Assembly (NCBI GenBank): GCA_013407085.1
Contig: JACCGJ010001805.1
Coordinates: 36,849 to 100,848 of the forward strand
Reading direction: 5' to 3'
Source of the DNA: Atriophallophorus winterbourni
Taxonomy: Eukaryota > Platyhelminthes > Trematoda > Plagiorchiida > Microphallidae
DNA length: 64,000 nucleotides
This document shows positions 11,607-23,189 of the stretch, in pieces; position 1 is the first letter of the stretch; the number at the start of each line of letters is the position of its first letter. The notes under the pieces were generated by a model. The model did no database searches. It worked only from the letters and a program-made list of their open reading frames with translations, and was not told where the DNA came from. Made by a program: the position numbers and the translations under genes.

Positions 11607-14600
11607 GTTGTTGTTGTTGTTGAACACCGTGGCTCGTTTTAATAAAATTTATTTAACTGTCGCCTTAAATTACAAAGTTTAATTGTCATTCTCCCATATT
11701 CAATGATTACTGAAACTCATCATAGTTGTATGTACCTGATCAAGGTGAAATATTCAAAACGTGGTGGTAAGATAAATTTGGTGTATAAGCAACGACGCAA
11801 CATCAGAGATTCAATAGATTTTTAACAAGGCAAATTTCAATGTATTTCACCCATGAACTACCTTGTCTAATTCTTCTCCTTCTGGTTTTGCATCGCTTTC
11901 AATGGTAGCCACGGATATCAGACTACTCCGTTTTGATTCGTTTGTGCTTCGTTGGCTGGCCACTGTTTTGGTAAATGAAGCTTCAATCGAGATAGATTTA
12001 TCGATTGGCGACGTATCTCCTTGCCCTCGTATGTGTTTTCTGAAAGCGACAATAATGAATAGCGTGGCTTCAAGGGTTATATCAAAACACTTACCTGTAA
12101 GCGAATTTTTAAGCTTACATTTTCAAAACCGAAACGGTGTAAAAGCTATAAAGAATAAACGTACGATTCGGCTGAATGTATAATACTAACTTGAACCTAA
12201 TGTCGTATTTGCTGCAGCCACAAAAATCCTTAAGCTTATTCGCATGTGACTTAGCTTACGTGTAGTTTAAGATGGTGGAGCATTTTGCTAGATTTCGTTG
12301 CTAAGATATCATAACTTTATCACATATGTATTGAATTTATGTATCACTCCTGTAGAAATCCAAGTCACGAGCTTACCCGAAATCGGAGCGTGAACTATCA
12401 CTCGAGGTTTTGCTTGAACTTGAAGATTTTCTGCTCGATCGGCTCTGGTTAGAACTCCGTGATGAGGCCTTGTCCACGGAAAATGGTTCCCTCACCTGAA
12501 TTGGCTGAATTCGTTCACGTTCATTCTTGCGATACGATTCATTTGCTGAAGCATAAGAATGATAGAATTTGTATGCTGAAAAATCTAAGGGCGAACTTTT
12601 ATTCTCCAGTAAACCAGTGTGACGCATTACGTGTTCGATAGTGTCACTTGGTAAAACCGTACACTGTGATCAATTTATAACAGTAAGATAAACGTTGTTG
12701 ACTATGACCAACAAGAAAAAGTTCAAGACAGCGTCTACTCGAGTCATCTGATTAGCTTTGGCGCACGGTAACTCATACGCATGGAATATGATCATGAATA
12801 GGAGATGAAAACTTTTTTCTATTGGGTGATCACCTGCTCACGTCTTAAAAAATCTTAAATATGATCTATCTTAAAATAATTCGAGAAAGTAGAAAACCAA
12901 ACGCTAAAAGAAATATCCGATAAATATTGTAGCAGATACACACAGCCGTTTGAGCAATCGTTGATTATGCTATGCTATTGTGCATATTATTTTGCTTGAC
13001 AGTCAGACACGCGAAAAAGCTCTCGTGTTAAATTCGTTCGCACTTTTACAATATTCGATTGAAGACAAATTCTACTTGAGGTGTAGATAACTCAACCTGG
13101 TTTGTATATGCTTGATATTCTAGAACAACCGGGGAAATTTAACACTTTATTTATATAAGATTTTCGTAAGTTAACCTGGCGGTTAAACAATCGAGTTGCA
13201 TTTAATGATGATCTTTATGGTGCTCGTCTTTTCCGAATTTTAAAATGAAAAAAATATGACTCACGTTTTTTCTCCACCAATGTAGCTACTAGATTGAACT
13301 CGTCTTCTGAATTAATTGAGCTTTCCTACGTCATTAAACAAGTAAATTTGGCGTTTACCTGCTTTGGAATATCATTCAAATCTTTCATTTCTAAAACAAG
13401 TATAAACAGTGATAGCGCAATTAGCAAGTGAGTGTGAAATCGATCACTGATTTATCTGCATTAAGGAAAACAATATTTCCGTTCAATGCGCTTCTTATTT
13501 TGGGTGTCAAACCATTAAACTTGACGATTCGTATTTCGTAATTCAGTTGTATTATTTGAAAATTAATAAAACGATTGATTTACTCCAAAAATGTCCGATA
13601 CCTAGTTATCTTGATAGCTAAATGAAATTGCAATAGACGTCTGAAAATCAATGTAATATGCGATTAACAATCCGACGAAGATTGTCGCTGGTTAGGAACC
13701 AGCAAGGAACTTGTTCAATGGAGTGAGGGAATAGATTGAGAGTGAACTGTCGCAACACATTTGAAAATCTCGGCCAACTTTTAGTTGAATTCGGCTTTCA
13801 ATATTAATTAGTCGATCAGAATTCAGAAATACTTCATGATAGAAAGAGCAGTATTGCCTAACAAAACCACAGGATGACGAAGTAACTGGAGTAAAAACAT
13901 GTAAATATCCTACATTTAATCCGGACAATTACATACCGTATAGTTCGTCATGTATTCATCGAGCTTTGAGGTGAAAACCTCAATGGGTTTTGGGTGTATG
14001 ATTTTTTCGGGTAATGCATTCTTAGTGAAAAAAATTCAAACCGCTTCAGAATGTACGATGGTCAGAGCATTTGAATGCTTGCTTGATCGAGTACGATCCT
14101 AAGTATTTAGTAAAGATTTGTGGAGAATATTTCGATGTGATTAATTTTAAATACAAACATTGGGTCCTAACTTATAAAATACTGCGGATGGAGAATCACC
14201 CTCTCTGCAATTTGATAGAAGCCAGTTTCCTTCAGAATACACGGGGTTATTCAGGTTGTGCCGTTATACAACACTCAACGATCGATTCTAGACATCAATT
14301 CTTCTCTGTGCGTATTTGATTTCTGTGAAATTCATTGTAGTTGTTGGTCTCCTTCGGTCGATGTCGACCATGAATGTACATCACAATCGCATGATGTTTT
14401 ATACGTTCCACAGCTTTTCGAATGACTAAACAGTCCGATTCGGGAGGAACATTCCCAAAACGCTCGCAGCAATAGGCAGTACTCGGTCGTTTGGCGTCAG
14501 TTGCACGCCAACGGCTTGATCTGCGTTCAGCAGCCAAGATCTGTATTTGCTCCTCCTTACGGACGACGCTTGACACAATGCCTCCATTGTGAGCGGTCAA

Positions 14601-17600
14601 GAGCAAGTTATTCTCAACTAGCGGGGTCAATGCCAATACCTTTTATGTCGCTTTTGCAAGCGTCGTTGTACTGCAAGTGCCCAATTGGCCCAATATGAAC
14701 CCACACAAACCAAACACCTCAATTAAGTTTTGGATGCATCCTCTGTATTTTTTAGATATCATCCAATTGTACATGAAATGCGATTTTTTCACCATAATAT
14801 CTTCATTATTAATTATTGATTCACTCCGTATTCGTCATTCGGTAAAATCATGTAGTTTTAGTTTGGACATTCGATCTTGAAAAGGTAAATTCTTGTAACA
14901 TGAGACCAACTTGGTTTCACAACTATTAATCTTTTCTACGAGTTCAGTATATTTCTGCATCCATTGTGCACAGACTTTGATTGAATATTCGTATCCGGAG
15001 TAAAGCGTTAAACTCTTAAATATCCTTTAAATCAAACTCAAGATACAGCATACTTCATTATAAACTGTATTCCGATGTTGTTGTGGCTTGAGATTTCACA
15101 GCCTCCAGACATAACGTTTTTTTTCTTATATAGTCCAGACGAGACAATGCATGCATAGCTGATGTTTGTGATCTAAGGTTTCGACAAGCCGCTGCAATAT
15201 ACATTTTGTTAGATCAAACGGCAACTCATTTGACTGGGAGCTACAGTATAAGGAGCAAATCTCCCGCTATCATGTCATACAGTCGTCAGCTTACCTAACA
15301 TCCTAATATACCTTATTATCATAGAAAAAGAGCGCCAAATTGCACCCGATATTATCCACTACACCAACTAGATACAGCGAAAGAAACAAGAGGTCCAAGC
15401 ACTGAGCATCGTGGAACTCCACTCGTGACGTCTATTTATGGAAAGTGTGCTACCCATGGGAACTTGGGCATGTCTAACAGGTTTAGTTTGCCATACATTT
15501 TTCGGGCAAACGTTGGCATTGGCATATGATTACTAAATTGATCTTAATGGGATCAAATCCTATCCCGGTAAAAGGATATGCACTGTTAATTAGCTCATAT
15601 CTCATGTCCAGGTCTCCCAGTGCCGGTTGGCATGCTAAATTTTGTGTAAAATCGTGAATAGCCATAAAAAATTTCAACAATAAAACCAGTTTGAAGTCCT
15701 TAAACGCAATGTTGAAACACCGCAAAATAGAACGCGGTAAAAGCAAGAAATGAGTAAAAATTTGTGATTTATTCTTGTTCCGCCATTCACCGGAAAAACG
15801 TTTTGCACATAGTTTTATGGCGAATAATCACCCGTTCTCATCAAGATATCAAGGCTTATTTTGAATCAGATCTTGACTTTTATTCTCTCTCGTCTATCAT
15901 GATGATGGATTTTCGAATTTAACTGACCTTTCTGGATTTCTTCGGCTGGAAACTCGCTATTTCCGAGCAGCTGACGCATGCGGTGCATCAAGTAATGATT
16001 TTTTGCTAACAACATCTGCCTCTCGTCTTCCATCTTGCGAATGGTGCTTTCCATCGCGATAATTTTCATGTCCTTTTCTTGCTGCTTTTTAACGCTCTTC
16101 GGAACCTCGTTAGATTGCTTGAGATGTGTCAAATCCTGCGATTGCTTTGTGGTTAACTTTCGCAGGCGATGGACTTCCTTCATGGCAGTATCCAATTGGA
16201 CCCTCAGTTCTTCAATTCTTGTATATTTGAGGTCACTCATCAGGCGGCTGTAGACGTAAGAGATAAGGACTTTCAAAGTTTAATGTAAAGGTAGATTAGG
16301 AGCTTCTTAAGCTTCAAAATCCCAAAACATAGTTGACGAAAAATGGATATCACACAAGTGTATCATGAACAACTAAAGTTTTTTTGTAACTTTTCGAATA
16401 CCAGTTTGTTGAATGTGGAGTGAGATCAACTAAAGAAGTTTTAGAACGACAGAGGTTTAAGACACATAGATATGTAGGGTGGATTCCGATTCGTTTGATT
16501 CATTTCAAAGACGGTTCAAATGTTCGTACATTCAACTAAAGGTTGATACGTAGGAAACATATCACGGAAAACACAAATTTTTCTCTGAGCGAACATTAAT
16601 CTGAAAACAGTAAAAGTTCGAACTCGGTGTTCATACCGTGAACAGGGCATTAGTATTAATATCGTGCGAAGTTGCACTATTAAGTTATATAAACGAGATT
16701 TAGTGTGGAATTACTAGGCATAAATATATCCTTTCACTAGATGATTGGATCACATCTGACGGCAAGGTGTTCTATAAGAAACAAACGTGCACCGAATAGA
16801 AGAACCGACGGCCGTTCCGGTGAGAATGTGGAATATCAAATACCAATGTGTATGGCTTGACCGAAGGCGAAATAGATGCCTCAGAGGACGTATCTTTGAG
16901 TTCATTATTTTAAAAGTGGTTATTAGATCCAACATATGCAAATTATGTTAAAATTGATCAATCAGAATACTAATCCGCAACCATATTAACAGAAGCGAGG
17001 AATACTTAGAAAGCAACATTATTCCCGTTAAATTCCAGCACATGAACTGTGGCTTTCATAGCAGCCACAAACGGCAGGATTCGATAAAACCAAGTTTATT
17101 GTCCAAATGATTGTCCGAATTCATTTACCTGTAAGGATGGTTTACAATTATTAGTTTGCCCATTCTACAATTTTACACCCAGAGAATTGACCGTCGTGGC
17201 TTCTGACTAAACGGTTCAATAGACCGAAGCATTGTAGAATGGGCGATAACAGGCATAAATATCGAGATCAGGTTGCACAACTTTGTGTAAAGATATCGGT
17301 TTTATCTACATTAGTCAAGTTGCCTATTCAAACTCGTTTCAGAAACTTACTGACATTCGGCAGTTTTCTCAGTTAGCTGATTTTCTAGTCGAAATATTTT
17401 CTGATGCAATTGTTTGAATATCCGAACAGTCTGTGGATGGCTTTCCCCGAGGCATTTCAACAGTTTCACACTCTCATGAATAGAAAAGGTTCAAATGATG
17501 GTTTTACCTCAGATGGTTGATTGAAAATTGCCAGTTCCTTTTGTTTGCGTTCCATGGATTCTTGAAGTTGACGACAACGGCCTTGAAGGGTTTCGTTTTC

Positions 17601-18542
17601 AGAGTTTATCAAAGCGACTTTCTGTTCGAAGTGTGTAAAGCACTTTATATAAAAAATGGTGAAAAGCCACGAACAAGACTGGACAAATATTTAGTGATTA
17701 TAAGATTACATATAAAAATCACCTATGTAATTGCAAATAATAATATAACATTCGGCAATCAAAGATTTCAAAGACACCCTTGTGATTGATCTGGTGTTTT
17801 AAGAAATTTATTACCTGATGATTCCTGAGAGAGTTAACACCATGCTTCCATATAACTGTTTCTATTGTTTACTTAATAATTGATATATGGACTTCCCGCA
17901 ATTAAGTAAACTAAAGTCATAAGAGTTTCGGCTAAAAACATGTGATCCATGCAGAATATCCGAGAAAAGTTTCAGGTGAATCTTACGTAAAAACTTTGCA
18001 AAAATCAAACATTACTTCAAATTTTGTAAGCACGTAACACTGCTAACACATTAGGGACGAAAAATAGTTTTTGGGGGTTAAAAATCATGCCTTTGGAATT
18101 CCTACATCTCGGAATCAGAAGGGTTTCACGGATGTATTTGATGTAATCTAATCAGTATTAGTCAATGTCCGATAGGTATTTGATGCGTCACACATGATAT
18201 AGTTTCACCCAGCTCATAAGCACATTTTGATAATGACACAATGCAATTGTTAAGATAGGTGTTTAATCCAACCACAGTAACTTACCTTCCTGAGCAAATT
18301 CAATTCATCAATCAAATCTTCCGGACTTTTTAATTGTTTTTGAAACACCCCGAATTTGTCCAGGGAATACCGCTGGTCCGATGATAATTCATTAGACAAT
18401 CTCTAAAACAATCAGTGTTCCAGCAACTCACTCTTCTAGACCTGATGCTTGTTGATGAGGTTGCTGGACGCGATGAAACGGAATTTGACATTCCGTTTCT
18501 TTTCAAACTTGCTGTTCGTCGTGTTGATGAATAGTATGACAT
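10008..18542 (-). CDS. IQCE: IQCE-like coiled-coil protein, 8 exons, 483 aa
   Basis: Joined exons: 18542-18432, 18402-18286, 17621-17508, 17472-17351, 16247-15928, 12575-12377, 12039-11862, 10298-10008. Phases agree at every junction (1452 nt) and all introns are GT..AG. Residues 1-37 form a Ser/Arg-rich head; about 38-261 are coiled coil; 298-328 form a Ser-rich stretch; 329-483 are acidic and low-complexity. The coiled coil resembles metazoan IQCE in order: ED-DEL near 61, a QPS block near 113, IFRLENQL near 139, then KYTRIEELR and EVHRL near 162-182. IQCE acts at the ciliary base with the EvC complex in Hedgehog signalling in vertebrates; a ciliary role here is inferred. No IQ (calmodulin-binding) motif is visible and the protein is shorter than the vertebrate form. 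Introns 1 and 3 are only 29 and 35 nt. The start is the first ATG of exon 1; a CTTTAG acceptor-like site lies 8 nt upstream. Another ciliary coiled-coil protein remains possible. Confidence 0.72.
11031..11044. repeat. (TG)7 microsatellite
   Basis: Lies in the last intron of the IQCE-like gene. Its downstream flank resembles that of the GT run at 1681-1696. Confidence 0.75.
11410..11461. repeat. perfect 2 x 26-bp tandem duplication
   Basis: A unit beginning TTGCAATGTGAGATG is repeated exactly at 11410-11435 and 11436-11461, in the last intron of the IQCE-like gene. Exact identity suggests a recent slippage or repair event. Confidence 0.9.
11562..11622. repeat. compound (ATT)n(GTT)n microsatellite
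   Basis: About 15 TAT/ATT triplets (11562-11606) run directly into five GTT triplets (11607-11622), inside an intron. Confidence 0.9.
11862..12039 (-). CDS. IQCE: IQCE-like exon 7 (aa 328-387)
   Basis: The acceptor is CGCTTTCAG and the donor AAG|GTAGTT. It encodes a polar, probably disordered segment (KHIRGQGDTSPIDKS to EGEELDK). The phase matches exons 6 and 8 exactly. Confidence 0.7.
12377..12575 (-). CDS. IQCE: IQCE-like exon 6 (aa 262-328)
   Basis: The acceptor ATTTTTCAG restores the frame from exon 5. The exon ends in a Ser-rich run (SSRSSNQSRSSRKSSSSS). The donor is TTTCGG|GTAAGC. An internal CAG|GTGAGG after PIQ looks like a donor, but using it would break the frame into exon 7. Confidence 0.7.
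12576..15927 (-). other. large intron 5 of the IQCE-like gene, with repeat debris
   Basis: A 3.35-kb intron. On the minus strand at 15480-15370 a broken frame reads GVPRCSVLGP, matching the GVPQGSVLGP box of LINE reverse transcriptase, so a LINE scrap lies there. A 113-codon minus-strand frame at 14295-14636 (GGIVSSVVRKEEQIQ and following) is coding-like but matches nothing I recognise. Nothing else could be assigned. Confidence 0.5.
15928..16247 (-). CDS. IQCE: IQCE-like exon 5 (aa 155-262)
   Basis: The longest coiled-coil exon. It includes KYTRIEELRVQLD and MKEVHRLRKL, the most IQCE-like stretch, then a Lys/Gln-rich heptad region to LLGNSEFPAEEIQK. The acceptor is CGTCTACAG and the donor AAAG|GTCAGT (phase 1). 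Confidence 0.82.
16705..16940 (-). mobile_element. LINE family A, 3' fragment
   Basis: The reverse complement matches the C-terminal RT region of the copy at 31198-34314 (about 33840-34095): MNSKIRPLRHLFRLRSSH, then the SSIRC box and the stretch beyond. It sits in intron 4 of the IQCE-like gene, in the same orientation as the gene. Confidence 0.85.
17351..17472 (-). CDS. IQCE: IQCE-like exon 4 (aa 115-155)
   Basis: Encodes SVKLLKCLGE, then FKQLHQKIFRLENQL. The last part aligns with the L-QRILKLEQQ-KEK segment that marks IQCE. The donor is TGTCA|GTAAGT, leaving phase 2, and exon 5 supplies the missing base. Confidence 0.8.
17508..17621 (-). CDS. IQCE: IQCE-like exon 3 (aa 77-114)
   Basis: Coiled coil (KVALINSENETLQGR, then ERKQKELAIFNQPSE). 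The acceptor is TTCGAACAG, with a weak pyrimidine tract, and the donor is GAG|GTAAAA. A 35-nt intron separates it from exon 4. Confidence 0.75.
17780..17918 (+). repeat. dispersed repeat, copy 1
   Basis: Pairs with 20081-20218 over about 138 bp (shared GATTGATCT, TTCCATATAACTG, TTGTTTACT, CCGCAATTAAGT) with scattered substitutions. It lies in intron 2 of the IQCE-like gene. The family is not known. Confidence 0.8.
18286..18402 (-). CDS. IQCE: IQCE-like exon 2 (aa 38-76)
   Basis: The acceptor is TTGTTTTAG and the donor AAG|GTAAGT. It encodes the start of the coiled coil (SPEDLIDELNLLRK), which lines up with the ED--DEI-ELKK segment of IQCE. Confidence 0.8.
18432..18542 (-). CDS. IQCE: IQCE-like exon 1 (aa 1-37)
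   Basis: Starts MSYYSSTRRTAS and ends SIRSRR. The donor is AGA|GTGAGT and the phase is 0. It is rich in Ser, Arg and Thr and probably disordered. The next exon follows after 29 nt. Confidence 0.7.
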
Positions 18543-20080
18543 GATTTGGGCTAAAGGTGATCATCAACAGAACGATGCAGCCTATACGATACGTATCTCA
18601 GGCGCCATGCTTCATTTGTAATAAATCTAAAAAAATACATACAGATAACAAAAAGGCATACGACGAGAATCTTAAAATTCAGTTTTGAAATATTGCGTAC
18701 ATGGGATGGATGATAGACGGGAGAATAAGAATATGGTATGTATTCCTATATAAATTTTTCACTTCAATACACATCGAGATTTATGGGAATAATTGTTTCG
18801 AACACATTCGCATAAGAGACAGGAATAAAGATCATGTACAAGGAATTATCTAACAGTTTAGCCGCAACCTACAACATTTAATTCCATTTTGGCCAGATAT
18901 GTCAAACATCTGAACTATAAAATTAAATTCTCGCATTGACCCCGCCGGTTGAATGCAATCATGAAGTTACCTCACAAGCATATGCGGTTTTCATTTTCCT
19001 CATTACTTTTTATAAAGATGTAATTTGATTCAGCGGTAACAATTCCTCCTGCAACAAACATAGCGACAGGTGATACTTGGCTATCCATCATCATTTTCAT
19101 GTGATGGATCGTCATGCATCTGCATTAAGGTACCCTCACTTTTCTCATACTTTTCTACAAATCAATCCTACCAAGCAAATTTGCAGCTAACAGCAATTAT
19201 TTTCTTTTTGAATACTCATTTGCAGTTTCAAAACCTACATAAAGTTCAGCATACTGGTGTTAACGTTTGACAAAGCATTTGTTTTAGAGAACACGTATCC
19301 AATTTCCGAAGGTGAAGTAAGATGTAGAACAGTATTAGAGGTCTTTGATAAAATACTTCCCATACATGACATTATCTAAGGTGTTTAGCTTTTGTTTTCA
19401 CATCAAAGTATTTTCTCACATCGCATTATGTGTTCTTGACCGACTTATTCCTGTTGAAAAAAACAATAAATAAAAGCTTGTATGAGAGAACCTGGATTTT
19501 ACACCTTGAATGTTTAAAAAGTACGCAGACAAGGAAATTAAAACCATGGAGATCTCAGAGTAAGATTCCTGATTCTCCCGATGATTTGTTCTAGCGATGA
19601 AAATGATGGGCAATTCCTTAATCTATACATGCTAAGTGTTTGAAAAAGGATTAAACCTAACGGTGCATTCAAATTGAGGAAGTTATTAAAGTTTGCGTTG
19701 AATGATAACCCAGAAGGAACCCCGTTTGTCGAAGGATCAAAATTTCATGTGATTAACAGGCAACATAAAATGTGAACAACTGAAAAGGAAATGCAGTGAT
19801 GAAAGGATCAGGAATCAGCAATTCCACATTCCGGTACTCAGTAACAAGTGCGGTTTTTAGTTGGAACTTTCCTGGCCAAAATCGCATTATTGTGTACATT
19901 TTTCAAAAAATGTGCAATACTTTATTCTTTCAATATACTCGGGTGTAAAATGGCTAAGTGGTAGTCTTCCTTAAAACTACGACAGCTAATCATTTTCTAG
20001 TTTTGTGAAAATTTTATTACTCATTATTCTTTGTAGTAATATAAACTTCAGTATTTGAAGATTGTAATAACACAAACTAG
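18543..20080. other. upstream region of the IQCE-like gene, no gene recognised
   Basis: Should contain the promoter and any 5' UTR of the IQCE-like gene. No TATA-like element could be assigned with confidence, and no coding exons were recognised. Confidence 0.35.
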
Positions 20081-20218
20081 TGATTGATCTCGTTTTAGGA
20101 AATTTATAATCTGGCGATTCTTAGCGCGAGTTAACATTAGGCTTCCATATAACTGTTTCTATTGTTTACTCAATAATTATTATATTGACTCCCCGCAATT
20201 AAGTGAACTAATTAGTTT
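20081..20218 (+). repeat. dispersed repeat, copy 2
   Basis: Second copy of the 138-bp repeat at 17780-17918, in the same orientation. The copies differ by point changes and a few small gaps. Confidence 0.8.
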
Positions 20219-20404
20219 ATTCAATGACATTTGACTTTGCTGATAGCTTGGTCTACCAGAGCAGAAAATTTATGATGTTGATAAACTACGAAAGACTTGT
20301 TACAGGAACTAAGTTAGAAAATTTGATTCATCATATATTTTGTAAATTAATGCTGAAAGAAATATTGCAATAAACGATGGCAGAAAGTGCCGCAAGTTAG
20401 CTCT

Positions 20405-21010
20405 CATGCTGATGTCACTCTGATGATTAATAAAACTGGCTGAAGACCTGCTTATTCGATCGCGAGACAAAAGCACGTAATCATCGTGTGATGTCTAGGA
20501 ACATCAAAGTCACTAGCGGTGTCCCACAGGGTTCGGTACATAGTCCCGTTCCCATTTGGTGAGCATTATTGACCCTAGACTTGTGGCAGCCAAAAACGTT
20601 CTTTCCGGATGATACAAACTTTTGAATTTAAATCAAGTTAAGCGTGAACAGTTAACCATGACAGATTGATTCAGATACATTGAGCAGCTGACCAGAAAGG
20701 TATAGACTCCCATTTAAATTCAAAACGTGCACGAGGTTGCAGATCGGTAGAGATCTCCCATTCGTTTTTGAGCTTAGGTCGCAACAACTGGAGTGAACAT
20801 CGAAATGGACCTCATTTTTTGGATAAATGAAAGTCTAAATAACAGCATGTAATGCCAGGCCAAGTACAATCAAGCTTGCAGTATCCTAGGTTGACTTATA
20901 TTCTGACATTTTTCAATCGGAACATTCCCCTCCCTTTAGATACACCATATAAACATAGTGTTTGATTATACAGTGCGAAATTAAGCACCATAGATACAGG
21001 AAGCCATCAA
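20405..21010 (+). mobile_element. LINE family A, internal RT fragment
   Basis: Aligns with about 33105-33715 of the copy at 31198-34314, including the CACTAGCGGTGTCCCAC block that encodes TSGVPQGSV. It is heavily decayed and ends against a microsatellite. Confidence 0.8.
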
Positions 21011-21014
21011 GATG

Positions 21015-21023
21015 CTCTCTCTT

Positions 21024-21065
<42 letters not shown>
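21015..21065. repeat. compound (CT)n(AT)n microsatellite
   Basis: CT repeats to about 21040, then about 12 AT repeats. Confidence 0.9.
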
Positions 21066-23189
21066 ATTTCGCCTTTACGAATACAGTGTAGTACAACTGT
21101 TGGATTTTACATCATAATTCCGGAATATTGTATCTCGATTAAATGCATGATTCCTTAGAAGCGATTTCATCAACCGGTTTTCAGATTCTTCATATTTTTA
21201 TACCATTTCAGATTTAATTAGTATTTTGAGATTTATTTTTATAGCAATTAAACATTTCTTACATAATTAAGATGTAACGTTGTCAATAATGATAATGTTG
21301 TTAGGCAGAATCAAATCATTTTAGATGCAGTAAGTAAAACGAAATAAATCATTAATAAACATTATCACAATATTTCACTGGACATTATTGGTAATGAAAC
21401 ACTAGGGGTTTCATGGACAACGAGAGTGCAATTTTGTTTTAATCCTAGGCTAAAACCTCAATGCCATACACAAACGAATGTTTAATATAGTGGTAACTAT
21501 CACTCTGTTTCCCTTTATTGGATTACGTCAAAGATACTGCTGGGTAAGTCACGTATACCCGGGCAACAAACCCCGTTTCCACTACATTTAAATTGTCTGA
21601 ACGCCCATGACAACAGACTTCCATCACTCTCACCGGGTCCTTTACCATGATTATTCTCCACATCTACACGTTCAATATATTGTTGCCATATAAACACAAA
21701 CCATACCCTTGGCCAAATAACTTTGAACCATAGACTTCCGCCTAACGTTCCATTCTAGCTCCATTCTATATTCCCTACTGACGAATTATGAACAACGCAT
21801 CGATTTATATAACGCAACGACTGTCTCTCCTATAACCTCCGCAATCATCATAACAAATACATTGCACAACATGCTTCTCCTTCTTCTTCTTGATAGACGA
21901 CAGGGGGTCAAGCCCTTGTAAGCCGCATCTCTTTATATCATCAACATAGTCCAGGAGAACCTCAGTTGAAGAAATCCTGTCCGGTGTTGTTCAGTTACGA
22001 TATTTTTGATGGTGGAAAATCAGAAAAGTTTATTTGAACGGTCTGAATAGACGTATTATATAAATTTGTATTTCCAATTTACACATTTGGATGTGGCATC
22101 CAAATTTGATACCAGAAGATATCTTTTGTCACATCTCTAATCAAACCTGCATATTTGATTGAATTACTTCTGAATTAAAGAAAAATATAAAACAGCGATT
22201 TATTGCAATTGAATCCATTAGATTTACATTTTGAAATGTTTTCAAGCAAAAATTAAAACTTATTTTTGTTATAATCTCACTTACCGGTATTTTTCTATAA
22301 TTTGTTGCTGCTGCTACGTTATCATCATTGAACTTATATTATTTACTGTCTCTTAAATTATTTCCTCTATTTATATAGTGGTAATATGAAGAGCTTATCG
22401 TGTAGAGTTAAACTTCATGTTGCACATGACAGATTGTGGCTAAACGCCAATCACAGGACATGAAATTTGGCAATGGTTTGCGGCTGCATAATTAATACTG
22501 CTATAATAATCATTATTGCGACCGGTCAACGTGACTTTTTCCCAAATATTCGGAATTATTCGTGAAGTTGAGTATTACAAACATGTCAAGAGATCATCGC
22601 TTGAGAAAAAAATGAATGCGCCTTTATACAGTGTATTTAGAATATTTGTGCAATTTGGTTTTCGGAGAAATATTTGAGCAAGCAAACAAACACTAGACAA
22701 TTAGATATAGGATTTTAAAATTAATAGTTCTCATTTAAATTTTAAATGGTACACTCTTCTTAAATGTCAACCTTACACATTATGTTTCATATTTTACATA
22801 TCCGAAAGGGCTCCACAAATGTAAGCGAACGCAGAATAGTTTAGTTTATTAAAACAATGTTATTGTCCAAATTTTATTGTATTTACAAATGAAGGATAAT
22901 TAAAAAAGAATGTATAATTTATTTTGGTGTTATAGCTTATAATTAAAATTTGATACATGACGCAACTTTAGCTGACATCACACCGTGCTGTTTAAAGGAA
23001 ACTACATTTTATTTAAAATTGGTTATACGGAGGTCCTATATAAAAGTCGTGAGATAAACTATTTGCGGCGAAAATTTCCAGTGAATAAAATGGAAATGAC
23101 GTTTTGGTAGCGTTTGTTGTTTTTCTGCAGCTTTCCACTGGAAGCAATTCTGACCACCTTGTTGCCTCTTCAATCCTTTCCTAATCGTT
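21066..23189. other. no gene recognised
   Basis: AT-rich. A 60-codon minus-strand frame (21515-21697) shows no recognisable domain. No repeat family was assigned. Confidence 0.4.

Noticed and set aside
11562..11622. Triplet array as a CRISPR-like or tandem coding repeat
   Set aside because: Simple ATT/GTT microsatellite in an intron; there are no spacers and no coding frame.
12480..12500. CAG|GTGAGG inside IQCE-like exon 6 as the true donor
   Set aside because: It would leave phase 0, while exon 7 needs phase 2. The GTAAGC donor at the exon end keeps the frame.
14295..14636. 113-codon frame as an exon of the IQCE-like gene
   Set aside because: Exons 5 and 6 already join in phase; adding this frame has no fitting splice sites and no family resemblance.
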